Assembly: GCA_031261485.1 (NCBI GenBank)
Contig: JAISJO010000082.1
Span: forward strand, 1 to 64,000
Direction: 5' to 3'
Source of the DNA: Propionibacteriaceae bacterium
GTDB taxonomy: Bacteria; Actinomycetota; Actinomycetes; Propionibacteriales; Propionibacteriaceae
DNA length: 64,000 bases
A program made the position numbers and the translations under genes. The notes under the pieces are model-generated. The model was not told the DNA's origin and ran no database searches. It saw only the letters and a list, made by a program, of their open reading frames with translations. Shown here piece after piece: positions 47,631-55,675 of this stretch (the first letter of the stretch is position 1; every line of letters starts with the position of its first letter).

Positions 47631-48313
47631 CAACTCTCTTGCTCGTCGAAGACGCCGATGATTTGCGTGAAACACTGGCGTTCCTGCTTGTCCGTGAAGG
47701 CTACGATGTTCGTGCTGTGGGAGACGGGGCGGCCGCCATCACCGAGTTCGAGGAACACGCGCCCGACGTCGTCATCCTCGACCTGATGATTCCTCAGGTG
47801 TCTGGCATCGAGGTCTGCCGACGAATACGCGCGTCGAGCGATGTGCCCATCATCATTGTGACAGCCAAGGTGGATGAGTCGGACATTGTTCTTGGTTTGG
47901 AGTTGGGCGCTGACGACTATGTGCGCAAGCCCTTCTCAACCCCTGAATTGTTGGCCCGGATACGTTCTGTGCTGAGGCGGCGCCGGGTCGAAGGCCAACA
48001 CGACACAGTGAAATTGGGGAGTAAAGGCGTGACCATGGACGTCGAACGCCACATCGTGTTCGTTGATGGCCGAGAGGTCGAACTGCCTCTGAAAGAGTTC
48101 GAGTTACTGGAATTGCTCATGCGCAATGCGGAACGGGTCGTCACGCGCGGACAGATCATCGACCGCGTATGGGGAGCCGATTACTTTGGAGACACGAAAA
48201 CCCTCGACGTCCATGTGCGCCGGTTGCGGGCGAAGATTGAGCCTGATCCCGCCCATCCCAGCAGACTCGTCACAGTTAGAGGGTTGGGGTATCGCTTCGA
48301 GGATGCGTCATGA
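47627..48313 (+). CDS. OmpR-family response regulator (PhoP/RegX3-like)
   Basis: A 228-residue regulator. The receiver domain has the acidic pair in LLVEDADD, the phosphoacceptor Asp in DVVILDLMIPQ, Thr in IIVTAK and Lys in DYVRKPFS. The winged-helix output domain (~130-228) ends with TVRGLGYRFEDAS, typical of the PhoB/OmpR group. It overlaps the kinase gene by ATGA. The PHO box at 42569 is its likely target, making pstSCAB-kinase-regulator an autoregulated unit. Could be called PhoP or RegX3; orthology cannot be told here. Confidence 0.92.
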   Translation: MTTLLLVEDADDLRETLAFLLVREGYDVRAVGDGAAAITEFEEHAPDVVILDLMIPQVSGIEVCRRIRASSDVPIIIVTAKVDESDIVLGLELGADDYVRKPFSTPELLARIRSVLRRRRVEGQHDTVKLGSKGVTMDVERHIVFVDGREVELPLKEFELLELLMRNAERVVTRGQIIDRVWGADYFGDTKTLDVHVRRLRAKIEPDPAHPSRLVTVRGLGYRFEDAS

Positions 48314-48942
48314 CGGCCATGGAATCGTGGTTGACTCGTTTGCAGACTGCCTTGGACCCGACTGACGAACAGTGGGGAGCCTCGGCACGCGGCGGTCGAG
48401 ATTCGGCTGTCCTCGCCTTGCTGAGTCTGGCCCCTGACCCGGATGTCGTTGTGACCGTGCGGGCCAGTGGCTTGCGTCACCACGGAGGGCAACTGTCATT
48501 CCCTGGTGGGGGACGGGAGCCAGGAGACGCCTCACCCACACAGACGGCGTTGAGGGAGGCCTGCGAGGAGGTCGGACTGCCTCCTGGTGAGGTGAGTCCG
48601 CTGGGACAGATGCACACCCGTGACTTGCCCGTGTCGAGCAACCGTGTCATCCCCATCGTGGGCACATGGACAGGGCGGACCGGACTCACAGCGCATGACC
48701 CCGCAGAGGTCGATTCGGTCGTGCGGTGGCGAATGGGGGAACTGGCCGACCCAGCGCACCGCGTCATGGCTCGCCATCCTCGCGGAGGGCAGGGGCCAGC
48801 ATGGGACATGGGGGAGTTGTTTCTGTGGGGGTTCACCGCCAAATTGATGGATGTGCTCCTGGAACTCGGCGGATGGGAACGTGAGTGGGACACGAGCCGA
48901 GTCGTGGATGTGCCGAGGCGTTTTCTCAGCGACAGACGATAG
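48310..48942 (+). CDS. NUDIX hydrolase (CoA pyrophosphatase-like)
   Basis: A 210-residue NUDIX protein. The Nudix box reads GGGREPGDASPTQTALREAC followed by EEVGL, with the GDxSxxxTALREAxEEVG pattern typical of CoA/acyl-CoA diphosphatases. Upstream GGQLSFPGGG matches the same subfamily. It would cleave CoA or similar nucleotide diphosphates into phosphopantetheine and 3',5'-ADP. The ATG overlaps the regulator stop (ATGA), so it is part of the phosphate operon and may help recycle phosphate-containing compounds, although that link is only inferred. It ends at the repeat at 48941. Confidence 0.88.
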   Translation: MTAMESWLTRLQTALDPTDEQWGASARGGRDSAVLALLSLAPDPDVVVTVRASGLRHHGGQLSFPGGGREPGDASPTQTALREACEEVGLPPGEVSPLGQMHTRDLPVSSNRVIPIVGTWTGRTGLTAHDPAEVDSVVRWRMGELADPAHRVMARHPRGGQGPAWDMGELFLWGFTAKLMDVLLELGGWEREWDTSRVVDVPRRFLSDRR

Positions 48943-49016
48943 GGAAGTGCTGACCAACCACCATTGTCATTCTGCGCAGAATGACAGAGAGTGTGGCCAA
49001 TAGTCAGCACATCCCT
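48941..49016. repeat. Palindromic intergenic repeat, copy 3
   Basis: The core GTCATTCTGCGCAGAATGAC (48966-48985) is a perfect 20-bp palindrome. Outer arms AGGGAAGTGCTGAC (left) and GTCAGCACATCCCT (right) are also nearly complementary, so the whole element is a nested inverted repeat of ~76 bp. Similar elements are at 34551 and 42426. Confidence 0.8.
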
Positions 49017-49091
49017 AGGGAAGCACAAGCCACTGTCTCACAGCACGACCTTCCCAGAAACCACGTACGACCCATGAGGAATGATGGAACC

Positions 49092-49622
49092 ATGTGGTAC
49101 GACATCATGAACCCTGTCCCAGCTGCACAGCGCCCCGACTTGCTCGCCGACTCTACACTCGCAGCATTGTCCCATGTCCCACAGGCGCTCGTCTTCGAGA
49201 TAGACCCAGCCTTGTCCGACACCGACACCCTCTGCGCGAAATACGACCTGCCCCCAGATTCCATGGGCAACGCGGTCCTCATCAGCGGCAAGCGCGAAGG
49301 ACAGGTCCGACAGTGCTGTGCCATGGTCTTAGCGAACCGCAGGGCAGATGTGAATGGCCTAGTCAAGCGACGTTTGGATGTGCGTAAGGCGTCGTTCGCA
49401 CTCATGGAAGTGGCCGTGGAATCCTCAGGAATGGAGTACGGCGGCATCACCCCCGTCGGTCTCGGTCCGCAATGGCCGGTATGGCTGGATGAGACCATCA
49501 GCAGTGTCGAATGGCTGTGCATCGGTTCAGGCGTGCGCCGCTCCAAACTCATCCTCCCCGGCAAATCGCTGCTGAATCTTCCAGGTTCCCAACTCGTGGA
49601 AGGTCTGACCCTGCCCCAATGA
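49092..49622 (+). CDS. YbaK/ProX-type aminoacyl-tRNA editing protein
   Basis: A 176-residue protein from ATG 49092, chosen because the ORF part upstream (from 48981) lies in the palindromic repeat and family similarity begins near MWYDIMNPV. The segment VLISGKREGQVRQCCAMVLA carries the Lys of the editing pocket, and GGITPVGLGPQWPVWLD is the signature GGxxPxG of YbaK/EbsC/ProXp proteins. These hydrolyse mischarged tRNA (Cys-tRNA-Pro, Ala-tRNA-Pro or similar) in trans. Interestingly a tRNA-Pro gene occurs elsewhere in the window but is not linked. Substrate specificity cannot be read. Confidence 0.85.
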   Translation: MWYDIMNPVPAAQRPDLLADSTLAALSHVPQALVFEIDPALSDTDTLCAKYDLPPDSMGNAVLISGKREGQVRQCCAMVLANRRADVNGLVKRRLDVRKASFALMEVAVESSGMEYGGITPVGLGPQWPVWLDETISSVEWLCIGSGVRRSKLILPGKSLLNLPGSQLVEGLTLPQ

Positions 49623-49645
49623 GGCAATAGCGATAGCCTGTACAC

Positions 49646-51040
49646 ATGACTGAATACAGGATTGAACATGACTCAATGGGCGACGTACAAGTCCCCGCAG
49701 ACGCCCTGTGGAGGGCACAGACCCAACGCGCGGTGGAGAACTTCCCCATTTCGGGACAGGGGATCGAGCCGCGTCTGATTCGGGCGCTCGGCCTCATCAA
49801 ACAAGCTGCGGCAAGTGCAAACGAGTCTCTGGGCGTGTTGCCGCACGACAAAGCGGAAGCTATCCAGGACGCCGCCGCACAGATCGCGGCAGGGCAGTGG
49901 CTCGACCAGTTCCCCATCGATGTCTTCCAGACCGGCTCAGGAACCAGTTCGAACATGAACGCCAATGAGGTCATCGCCTCTCTGGTGGCCCGCGCAGGTG
50001 GAGACGTACACCCGAACGACGACGTCAACGCCTCACAATCCTCCAATGACACCTTCCCGACCGCGATCCATGTTGCCGCAACGCTGGCCATCACTGAGGA
50101 CCTCATCCCGGCGCTCGACGTCTTGGCCGACTCCCTGGAAGCCAAGGCTGTCGAGTTCGCCGACGTGGTGAAGTCGGGACGCACACACCTCATGGACGCC
50201 ACGCCGGTCATGCTGGGTCAGGAGTTCTCAGGCTATGCCGCGACCGTGCGGTACGCCCAGGAACGCCTCGACTCGGTCCTGCCCAGAGTGAGAGAACTGC
50301 CCTTGGGCGGGACTGCTGTGGGCACGGGCATCAACACACCTCCCGGATTCGCAGCCACGGCAATCAAGGCGCTGTCTGACCTCACGGGACAACCCTTCAC
50401 CGAAGCCAGAAATCATTTCGAAGCACAAGCCACCCGCGATTCCCTCGTAGAAGCATCAGGAACCATCACGTCCATCGCCGTTGGCCTCATCAAGATCTGC
50501 AACGACCTGCGGTGGATGAGTAGTGGCCCAACAACCGGCCTCGGCGAAATACATCTTCCTGACCTCCAACCAGGAAGTTCCATCATGCCGGGAAAGGTCA
50601 ATCCGGTCCTGCCTGAAGCAATGTTGCAAGTGTGCGCCCAAGTCATCGGCAATAACACGGCGGTGACGTTCGGTGGTTCCCAGGGCAACTTCGAACTGAA
50701 CGTCATGATGCCCATGATCGCCCGAAACCTCCTAGAGTCGATTCGTCTGCTCTCGACCGCGGCCGTCCAACTGGCTCATCGCTGCGTGGACGGCATCACA
50801 GCCAACCCGGCCAAGATGAAGGCGTACGCAGAGTCCTCCCCGTCCATCGTGACCCCGCTCAATCGCTACATCGGATACGAGAGCGCGGCGAAAATCGCCA
50901 AGACTGCCATCAAGGAATCCATCACGATCAAGGAAGCAGCCCACGCCCTGGGGTACGTGTCCGACGATGGCGCGCCAGGCACCGTCACCCCCGCCCAACT
51001 GGACGACCTGCTCGATGTGGCCTCGATGACACACCCATAG
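49646..51040 (+). CDS. fumC: Class II fumarate hydratase
   Basis: A 464-residue enzyme. The superfamily signature [12 protein letters not shown] (Ser of the catalytic loop) is intact near residue 312, as are [13 protein letters not shown] (substrate binding), [17 protein letters not shown] and [14 protein letters not shown]. It converts fumarate and malate in the TCA cycle. It starts 23 nt after the YbaK gene, so the two may be cotranscribed. Length and motifs are as expected for FumC; no iron-sulfur cluster is needed. Confidence 0.96.
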   Translation: MTEYRIEHDSMGDVQVPADALWRAQTQRAVENFPISGQGIEPRLIRALGLIKQAAASANESLGVLPHDKAEAIQDAAAQIAAGQWLDQFPIDVFQTGSGTSSNMNANEVIASLVARAGGDVHPNDDVNASQSSNDTFPTAIHVAATLAITEDLIPALDVLADSLEAKAVEFADVVKSGRTHLMDATPVMLGQEFSGYAATVRYAQERLDSVLPRVRELPLGGTAVGTGINTPPGFAATAIKALSDLTGQPFTEARNHFEAQATRDSLVEASGTITSIAVGLIKICNDLRWMSSGPTTGLGEIHLPDLQPGSSIMPGKVNPVLPEAMLQVCAQVIGNNTAVTFGGSQGNFELNVMMPMIARNLLESIRLLSTAAVQLAHRCVDGITANPAKMKAYAESSPSIVTPLNRYIGYESAAKIAKTAIKESITIKEAAHALGYVSDDGAPGTVTPAQLDDLLDVASMTHP

Positions 51041-51147
51041 ATTTCCAGACAGCCCGCCATCGCCTCATCATGTGGTCATGCCCACGCAACCACCAAGGAA
51101 TGCTAGTATCCAGTATCCGTCATTTTCGTTTCGCAAGGATTCTTACC

Positions 51148-51750
51148 ATGACACAGTCACCATCTGACTCACCTGATTCGCCCACCCCCGATTCGGCCTC
51201 CGTGCCGACTCCTCAGCCACCTGCCGAAGGCGCAGGAGCCCTGCCTCCTCAGCCGCCGTTCGCCCCGGTTCCGGGCCAACCGGTCGGGTTCCCCTCAGCA
51301 CAGCCGCCCAAGAAGAAGGCCAAGGGTTGGCTCATAGCCCTCATCATCGTTGTTGTGCTGGCTCTCGCAGCCACAGCGGGCGTCCTCGTCGTCCGCAGCC
51401 TCGTCGGAAATCGCACCACGCCCTACTGCCAGACGTACATCCGTTTGGGGGACGAGATGCCGCCGATCAGCGCCCGACTCACGCAAGCCCAAGCCAATGG
51501 TGACTTCACTGAAATCAGCTCCGCTCTGGCTGAGATGATCGCAGGATTCACAGAACTGAGCGATGCGAATCCCCCTGCGGATGCCGTCGCTCCTCTGGAC
51601 ACAGTCGTGGATTATCTGCAGTCCCTCAAGGTGTACGCCGACAACAACGATGGCGATGGATACAACGCCTATGTTTCTGCCAATGGTTCAGGCGCCTTCC
51701 TGACCGCTTCCAACTCAGTGGATGAGGTCTCCGTCGCTTACTGTTCGTGA
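51148..51750 (+). CDS. Single-TM protein with Pro-rich cytoplasmic N-terminus
   Basis: A 200-residue protein from ATG 51148, not from the track start at 51070. Residues 1-55 are Pro/Ser-rich (PTPQPPAEGAGALPPQPPF), followed by PKKKAKG and a TM helix (WLIALIIVVVLALAATAGVLVV), giving a cytoplasmic N-terminus and an external domain of ~120 residues. The outer part contains two Cys (RTTPYCQTYI and the terminal AYCS) that could form a disulfide. A -10-like TAGTAT lies upstream. It resembles many actinobacterial envelope proteins of unknown function and I assign no role. Confidence 0.75.
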   Translation: MTQSPSDSPDSPTPDSASVPTPQPPAEGAGALPPQPPFAPVPGQPVGFPSAQPPKKKAKGWLIALIIVVVLALAATAGVLVVRSLVGNRTTPYCQTYIRLGDEMPPISARLTQAQANGDFTEISSALAEMIAGFTELSDANPPADAVAPLDTVVDYLQSLKVYADNNDGDGYNAYVSANGSGAFLTASNSVDEVSVAYCS

Positions 51751-51815
51751 ATCGTGGCCGCTCTCTCCGCATGGCAAGTGTCCTGTAACCTTGTTCGCAC
51801 AATAGGCGGCGTGTG

Positions 51816-53618
51816 ATGGCGCACTTGCTCTCGGCTGAGAAGGTCGGCCTCGACTATCCGACCCGCACTGTGTTCGACTCGCTGACCTGTGGCATCGACG
51901 AGGGCGACCGCGTGGGAATCGTGGGGCGCAACGGGGATGGTAAGTCGTCCCTGCTGGGCATCCTCGCAGGCATTGTCAGGCCAACATCGGGCAATGTCAC
52001 ACACCGTGGCGATATTCGTGTCGGCTACTTGCCACAAGACGACCAACTGAGTGAATCCGGGCAGACCGTGGGACACACGGTCGTGGGGGAGCGACCTGAG
52101 TACGAGTGGGCGTCCGACGCCAAGATACGCACCATTGTGCAAGAGTTGGTCGGCGACATCGACTTTGAACGGAATGTGGCCGACCTATCCGGTGGCGAAC
52201 GAAGGCGCATTGCGCTGGCCTCGCTCTTGGTGGAGGACTGGGACGTGCTCGCCCTCGACGAGCCCACCAACCACTTGGACTTGGAAGCGATCTCGTGGCT
52301 GGCTGGCCATCTCAAGACCCGATGGGCGCCGAACAAGGGCGGACTCTTGCTCGTGACCCACGACCGCTGGTTCCTTGATGAAGTCGTCACCACGACGTGG
52401 GAGGTTCACGACCGTATCCTTGAGCCCTTCAAGGGAGGGTATGCGGCGTACGTCTTGGCTGCGGTGGAGCGGGACCGCGCGGCAACTGTCATTGAGACAA
52501 AGAAGCGCAACATGCGGCGCAAGGAACTGGCATGGTTGCGGCGTGGGGCGCCCGCTCGTACCTCCAAGCCCATGTTCCACATCGAACAAGCCAACGCACT
52601 CATCGCCGATGTGCCCGAGTTCCGCGACCCCATCTCGCTGGCCAAGTTGGCCATGACCCGCTTGGGCAAGAAAGTGGTCGATCTGGAAAACGTCAGCTTC
52701 TCCTACGACTGGGAGGTCTTGTCCCATGTCACCTGGCGTATCGCGCCGGGCGAGCGCACGGGGATTCTCGGCGCGAACGGGGTGGGCAAGTCCACGCTCC
52801 TAGACCTCATCACGGGCAAACTCCATCCCACAAAAGGCACCCTGACTCGGGGAAAGACTGTCCGTTTCGGAGTTCTCGACCAAGAGTATTCCCACTTGGT
52901 TCCTGTCTATGACGACTTCGTCCGAATAGTTCTCGGCCGACTCAAGAACACATTCCTTGTTGAGGGTAAAGAGATGAGCCCCTCGCAATTGTTGGAGCGC
53001 CTTGGATTCTCGAAGGACCAACTCAGCACGCGCGTCGGCGAACTCTCGGGTGGACAGAAACGACGTCTCCAATTGCTCCTTGTGCTCTGCGATGAACCCA
53101 ATGTCCTCATCCTCGACGAGCCGACCAACGACGTGGACACCGACATGCTCACGGCTTTGGAAGATCTGCTCGACACATGGGCGGGCACTCTCATTGTGGT
53201 CAGCCATGACCGCTATTTCGTTGAGCGCGTCACTGACCAGCAGTACGCGATCATCGGCACGCACTTGCGCCATCTTCCAGGAGGAGTTGAGGAGTACCTG
53301 CGTGTGGCACAGGCGACAATAGCCGCACGCCAACTCACTGCGGCTCCTACTCAAGCAAAGTCTGCGAGCACGCCGACTGAGCAACTCACTGCGGCCGAAG
53401 AGCGCACCTTGCGCAAGAAACTAGCTTCCCTTGAGTCGCGGATCGCTAAAGTGGGCAAGCGTCGAGATGAACTCCATGAACTGCTCGCCCAAACCGACCC
53501 ATCCGACTGGGTGCGACTGCACGACCTTGGTTCGCAGATCGACGAAACGCAAGAGGAGCAAGCGACACTGGAAGACGAGTGGCTGGCCCTGGCGGAAGCA
53601 TTGGACTTGAGTCGCTGA
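51816..53618 (+). CDS. ABC-F family ATPase
   Basis: A 600-residue soluble protein from ATG 51816 (GTG 51813 just before). Two ABC domains: Walker A GRNGDGKSSL, signature LSGGERRRIAL and Walker B DVLALDEPTNHLDLE; then GANGVGKSTLLDLI, LSGGQKRRLQL and NVLILDEPTNDVDTD. The ~80-residue linker between them would contact ribosomal tRNA or PTC. The C-terminal ~90 residues form a coiled coil (LRKKLASLESRIAKV), as in Uup/EttA relatives. ABC-F proteins act on the ribosome in translation factor or antibiotic-protection roles; the linker length here suggests a housekeeping type. Confidence 0.92.
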   Translation: MAHLLSAEKVGLDYPTRTVFDSLTCGIDEGDRVGIVGRNGDGKSSLLGILAGIVRPTSGNVTHRGDIRVGYLPQDDQLSESGQTVGHTVVGERPEYEWASDAKIRTIVQELVGDIDFERNVADLSGGERRRIALASLLVEDWDVLALDEPTNHLDLEAISWLAGHLKTRWAPNKGGLLLVTHDRWFLDEVVTTTWEVHDRILEPFKGGYAAYVLAAVERDRAATVIETKKRNMRRKELAWLRRGAPARTSKPMFHIEQANALIADVPEFRDPISLAKLAMTRLGKKVVDLENVSFSYDWEVLSHVTWRIAPGERTGILGANGVGKSTLLDLITGKLHPTKGTLTRGKTVRFGVLDQEYSHLVPVYDDFVRIVLGRLKNTFLVEGKEMSPSQLLERLGFSKDQLSTRVGELSGGQKRRLQLLLVLCDEPNVLILDEPTNDVDTDMLTALEDLLDTWAGTLIVVSHDRYFVERVTDQQYAIIGTHLRHLPGGVEEYLRVAQATIAARQLTAAPTQAKSASTPTEQLTAAEERTLRKKLASLESRIAKVGKRRDELHELLAQTDPSDWVRLHDLGSQIDETQEEQATLEDEWLALAEALDLSR

Positions 53619-53675
53619 CCTGTGTCCAAGGGGCCGCTGATTGGTCCTCCACTCTCCAGGGGAACGCCCAAAGGT

Positions 53676-53705
53676 GATAGGATTGTTCCTGTCACGTAGC
53701 GTGAC
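53676..53705 (+). promoter_or_regulatory. Extended -10 promoter with operator-like inverted repeat
   Basis: TGATAGGAT (53675-53683) is an extended -10 box; right after the expected start site lies GTCACGTAGCGTGAC (53691-53705), a perfect 6-bp inverted repeat with a 3-bp gap. It precedes the small gene at 53724 and is positioned to block initiation. Confidence 0.55.
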
Positions 53706-53723
53706 TCTCGTTGAAGGAGAACC

Positions 53724-54047
53724 ATGGAATTCATTGACGACCTCAAGGCCAAAGCTGCCGATTTGCTGGACGACGCCAAGGAAGCGTTTGACAAAGTTCA
53801 GGACAAGGTTGGAGACCTTGTTGAGGATGCCAAGTCCGGCGAATTGCTGGACAATGCGAAAGAGTTCGCCTCAGGTTTGGCCGACAAGGCCAAGGACCTG
53901 GTCGATGGCGACAAAGCCAAGATCGAAGACGCGGCCCAGGCCGTGAAAGAAGAGGCGGCGTGCTGCTCGGACAAGGCCAAAGAAGCCGGCGCAACGTGTT
54001 GCGGCAAGGAGACTGAAGCCACAGTCGCCGAAGCGCCTGCAGCCTGA
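53724..54047 (+). CDS. Small amphipathic helical protein with Cys pairs
   Basis: A 107-residue protein after GAAGGAGAACC. Residues 1-75 are repetitive amphipathic helix rich in Asp, Lys and Ala (DLKAKAADLLDDAKEAFD, then KVQDKV and LADKAKDLVDG), reminiscent of YtxH/LEA-like or apolipoprotein-like stress proteins. The C-terminal part has two Cys-Cys pairs (EEAACCSDK and GATCCGKE) 15 residues apart, which could bind metal or be redox-active, and ends acidic. It lies just before sodA, separated by a terminator, so coregulation is possible but not operonic. Function is unknown. Confidence 0.75.
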   Translation: MEFIDDLKAKAADLLDDAKEAFDKVQDKVGDLVEDAKSGELLDNAKEFASGLADKAKDLVDGDKAKIEDAAQAVKEEAACCSDKAKEAGATCCGKETEATVAEAPAA

Positions 54048-54063
54048 CCCACAATTGACGCAA

Positions 54064-54097
54064 GGGGGCCTGCGCATCACCAGCGCAGTGCCCTTTT
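54064..54097 (+). terminator. Rho-independent terminator after small helical protein gene
   Basis: GGGCCTGCGC pairs with GCGCAGTGCCC across an ATCACCA loop, with one bulged T, followed by TTTT. Confidence 0.75.
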
Positions 54098-54139
54098 GTC
54101 ATTCTCACCACCTAATTCATCACCACTAAGGAGACACAC

Positions 54140-54757
54140 ATGAGTGCTTACACATTGCCCGAACTCGACTACGACTATTCCGCGCTGGAACCCTTCATTT
54201 CCGGCGAAATCATGCAGTTGCATCACGACAAGCATCACGCCGCGTACGTGACAGGAGCGAACACTGCTCTCGACAAGCTGGAAGAGGCTCGTGCAACCGG
54301 CAATTTCGCCACCGTCGCCAAGCTGGAGAAGGACCTCGCTTTCAATCTGGGTGGACACATCAACCATTCCGTGTTTTGGAAGAACCTTGCCCCCGCCGTT
54401 GGTGCTGTCCCTGAAGGGGAATTGTCCGCCGCCATCGACGAGTATTTCGCCAGCTTCGACGCTTTCCAGAAGCACTTCACTGAGGTAGCCCTGGGCATCC
54501 AAGGCTCCGGTTGGTCCATCCTCGCCTGGGATGTGCTGGGACAACGCCCCGGGATCTACCAGTTGTACGACCAGCAGGGCAACCTTCCCGCTGGCCAGAT
54601 TCCGCTGCTGCAGCTCGACATGTGGGAACATGCGTTCTACCTGCAGTACAAGAATGTGAAGGCTGACTACGTCAAGGCGTGGTGGAATGTCATCAACTGG
54701 GCCGATGTCGCTGCTCGCTTCGAGCGCGCCAAGACCCAGACTGTCGGTCTCATCTGA
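54140..54757 (+). CDS. sodA: Superoxide dismutase (Fe/Mn type)
   Basis: A 205-residue SOD from an ATG preceded by AAGGAGACACAC. Metal ligands are recognisable: His in IMQLHHDKHH, His in GGHINHSVFWKNL, and Asp plus His in DMWEHAFYLQYKN. The fold is complete and ends normally. It detoxifies superoxide in the cytosol and indicates exposure to oxygen. Metal preference (Mn, Fe or cambialistic) cannot be decided. Flanked by terminators on both sides, so it is monocistronic. Confidence 0.95.
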   Translation: MSAYTLPELDYDYSALEPFISGEIMQLHHDKHHAAYVTGANTALDKLEEARATGNFATVAKLEKDLAFNLGGHINHSVFWKNLAPAVGAVPEGELSAAIDEYFASFDAFQKHFTEVALGIQGSGWSILAWDVLGQRPGIYQLYDQQGNLPAGQIPLLQLDMWEHAFYLQYKNVKADYVKAWWNVINWADVAARFERAKTQTVGLI

Positions 54758-54787
54758 GCCACTAGGGGTGCTGAACCTCTCCATGCG

Positions 54788-54814
54788 ACCCCTGCCCACT
54801 TCGGGCAGGGGTTT
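54788..54814 (+). terminator. Rho-independent terminator after sodA
   Basis: ACCCCTGCCC and GGGCAGGGGT form a perfect 10-bp stem around ACTTC, followed by TTTG. Confidence 0.85.
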
Positions 54815-54866
54815 GCTATGTGCCCACAACCTTGGCGACGAGCACAAACGACTATTCTCCGCCGAC

Positions 54867-55637
54867 TCAGGCGACGAGTGAACCAATGACCTCGGGCAGG
54901 AAGCGGGCGAGGGCGTCGGGAGGATAGGGGCCGGGATGTCTGGTGGCCGTCATCGCTTGTATGGAGGCAGCCAGGAGGCCAGCGGTGTAACCATCGCAAC
55001 CGGAAGCAAGGACACTGGCAGCGATACCGGCTAGGACGTCCCCTGAGCCTGCTTGCGCTGTCCATGCCGGGCCCCCCACTGCCTGAGCGACTTCGCCATC
55101 GGGTCGCGCGACGTATTGGTTGTGCCCCTTGACAAGGACAGACACATTCCATCGCTGGGCTGCTTGGAGGGCATGGGCGCCAGGATCGGCGCTGACTTGA
55201 GCGACATCTGCGCCCAGGAGGCGGGCCAGTTCTCCGATGTGGGGAGTGAGCAGCGATCCTGTCGGCAAGGTCGAAGGCAAGCGCTGAAGGGCGCCTGCGT
55301 CCACGACCAACGGAACCCGCGCGGCCAGGGCAGCCTGCATCCTCTCAGTCCCGTCGTGAACGTCCCACCCCGAACCGACCAGCCATGCCTGGACTCGACC
55401 CCGCCCGAATGTCACCGAAGGCGCCTGGGAGACAATGGCTGCACGCACACTATCCGGTCCCGCATAGCGAATGAACCCCGCGCCCGAATACAAGGCGCCC
55501 AGGACCGACAGCACACCCGCTCCAGGATAGGTCACCGAACCCGTGTCGACACCCACGACCCCGCGCGAGTACTTGTCAGAATAAGGGTCCGGGCAAGGCC
55601 ACAAACGAGCGACGTCCGCTTCAGTGAACTGGATCAT
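54867..55637 (-). CDS. nnrD: ADP/ATP-dependent NAD(P)H-hydrate dehydratase
   Basis: A 256-residue carbohydrate-kinase-fold protein (YjeF C-terminal type). Seen: KYSRGVVGVDTGSVTYPGAG at the start, LVVDAGAL, TPHIGELARLLG and the terminal QAGSGDVLAGIAASV with the catalytic Asp. It repairs damaged hydrated NAD(P)H using ADP or ATP. The epimerase domain (NnrE) often fused to it is absent and not encoded here. It is transcribed towards sodA and is close to the downstream end of the ABC gene cluster (38 nt), but those run on the same strand, so they could be cotranscribed. Confidence 0.9.
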   Translation of the reverse strand: MIQFTEADVARLWPCPDPYSDKYSRGVVGVDTGSVTYPGAGVLSVLGALYSGAGFIRYAGPDSVRAAIVSQAPSVTFGRGRVQAWLVGSGWDVHDGTERMQAALAARVPLVVDAGALQRLPSTLPTGSLLTPHIGELARLLGADVAQVSADPGAHALQAAQRWNVSVLVKGHNQYVARPDGEVAQAVGGPAWTAQAGSGDVLAGIAASVLASGCDGYTAGLLAASIQAMTATRHPGPYPPDALARFLPEVIGSLVA

Positions 55638-55675
55638 GGGGCAAGGGTACTACCGAGACGCCCTCCACGAACATG

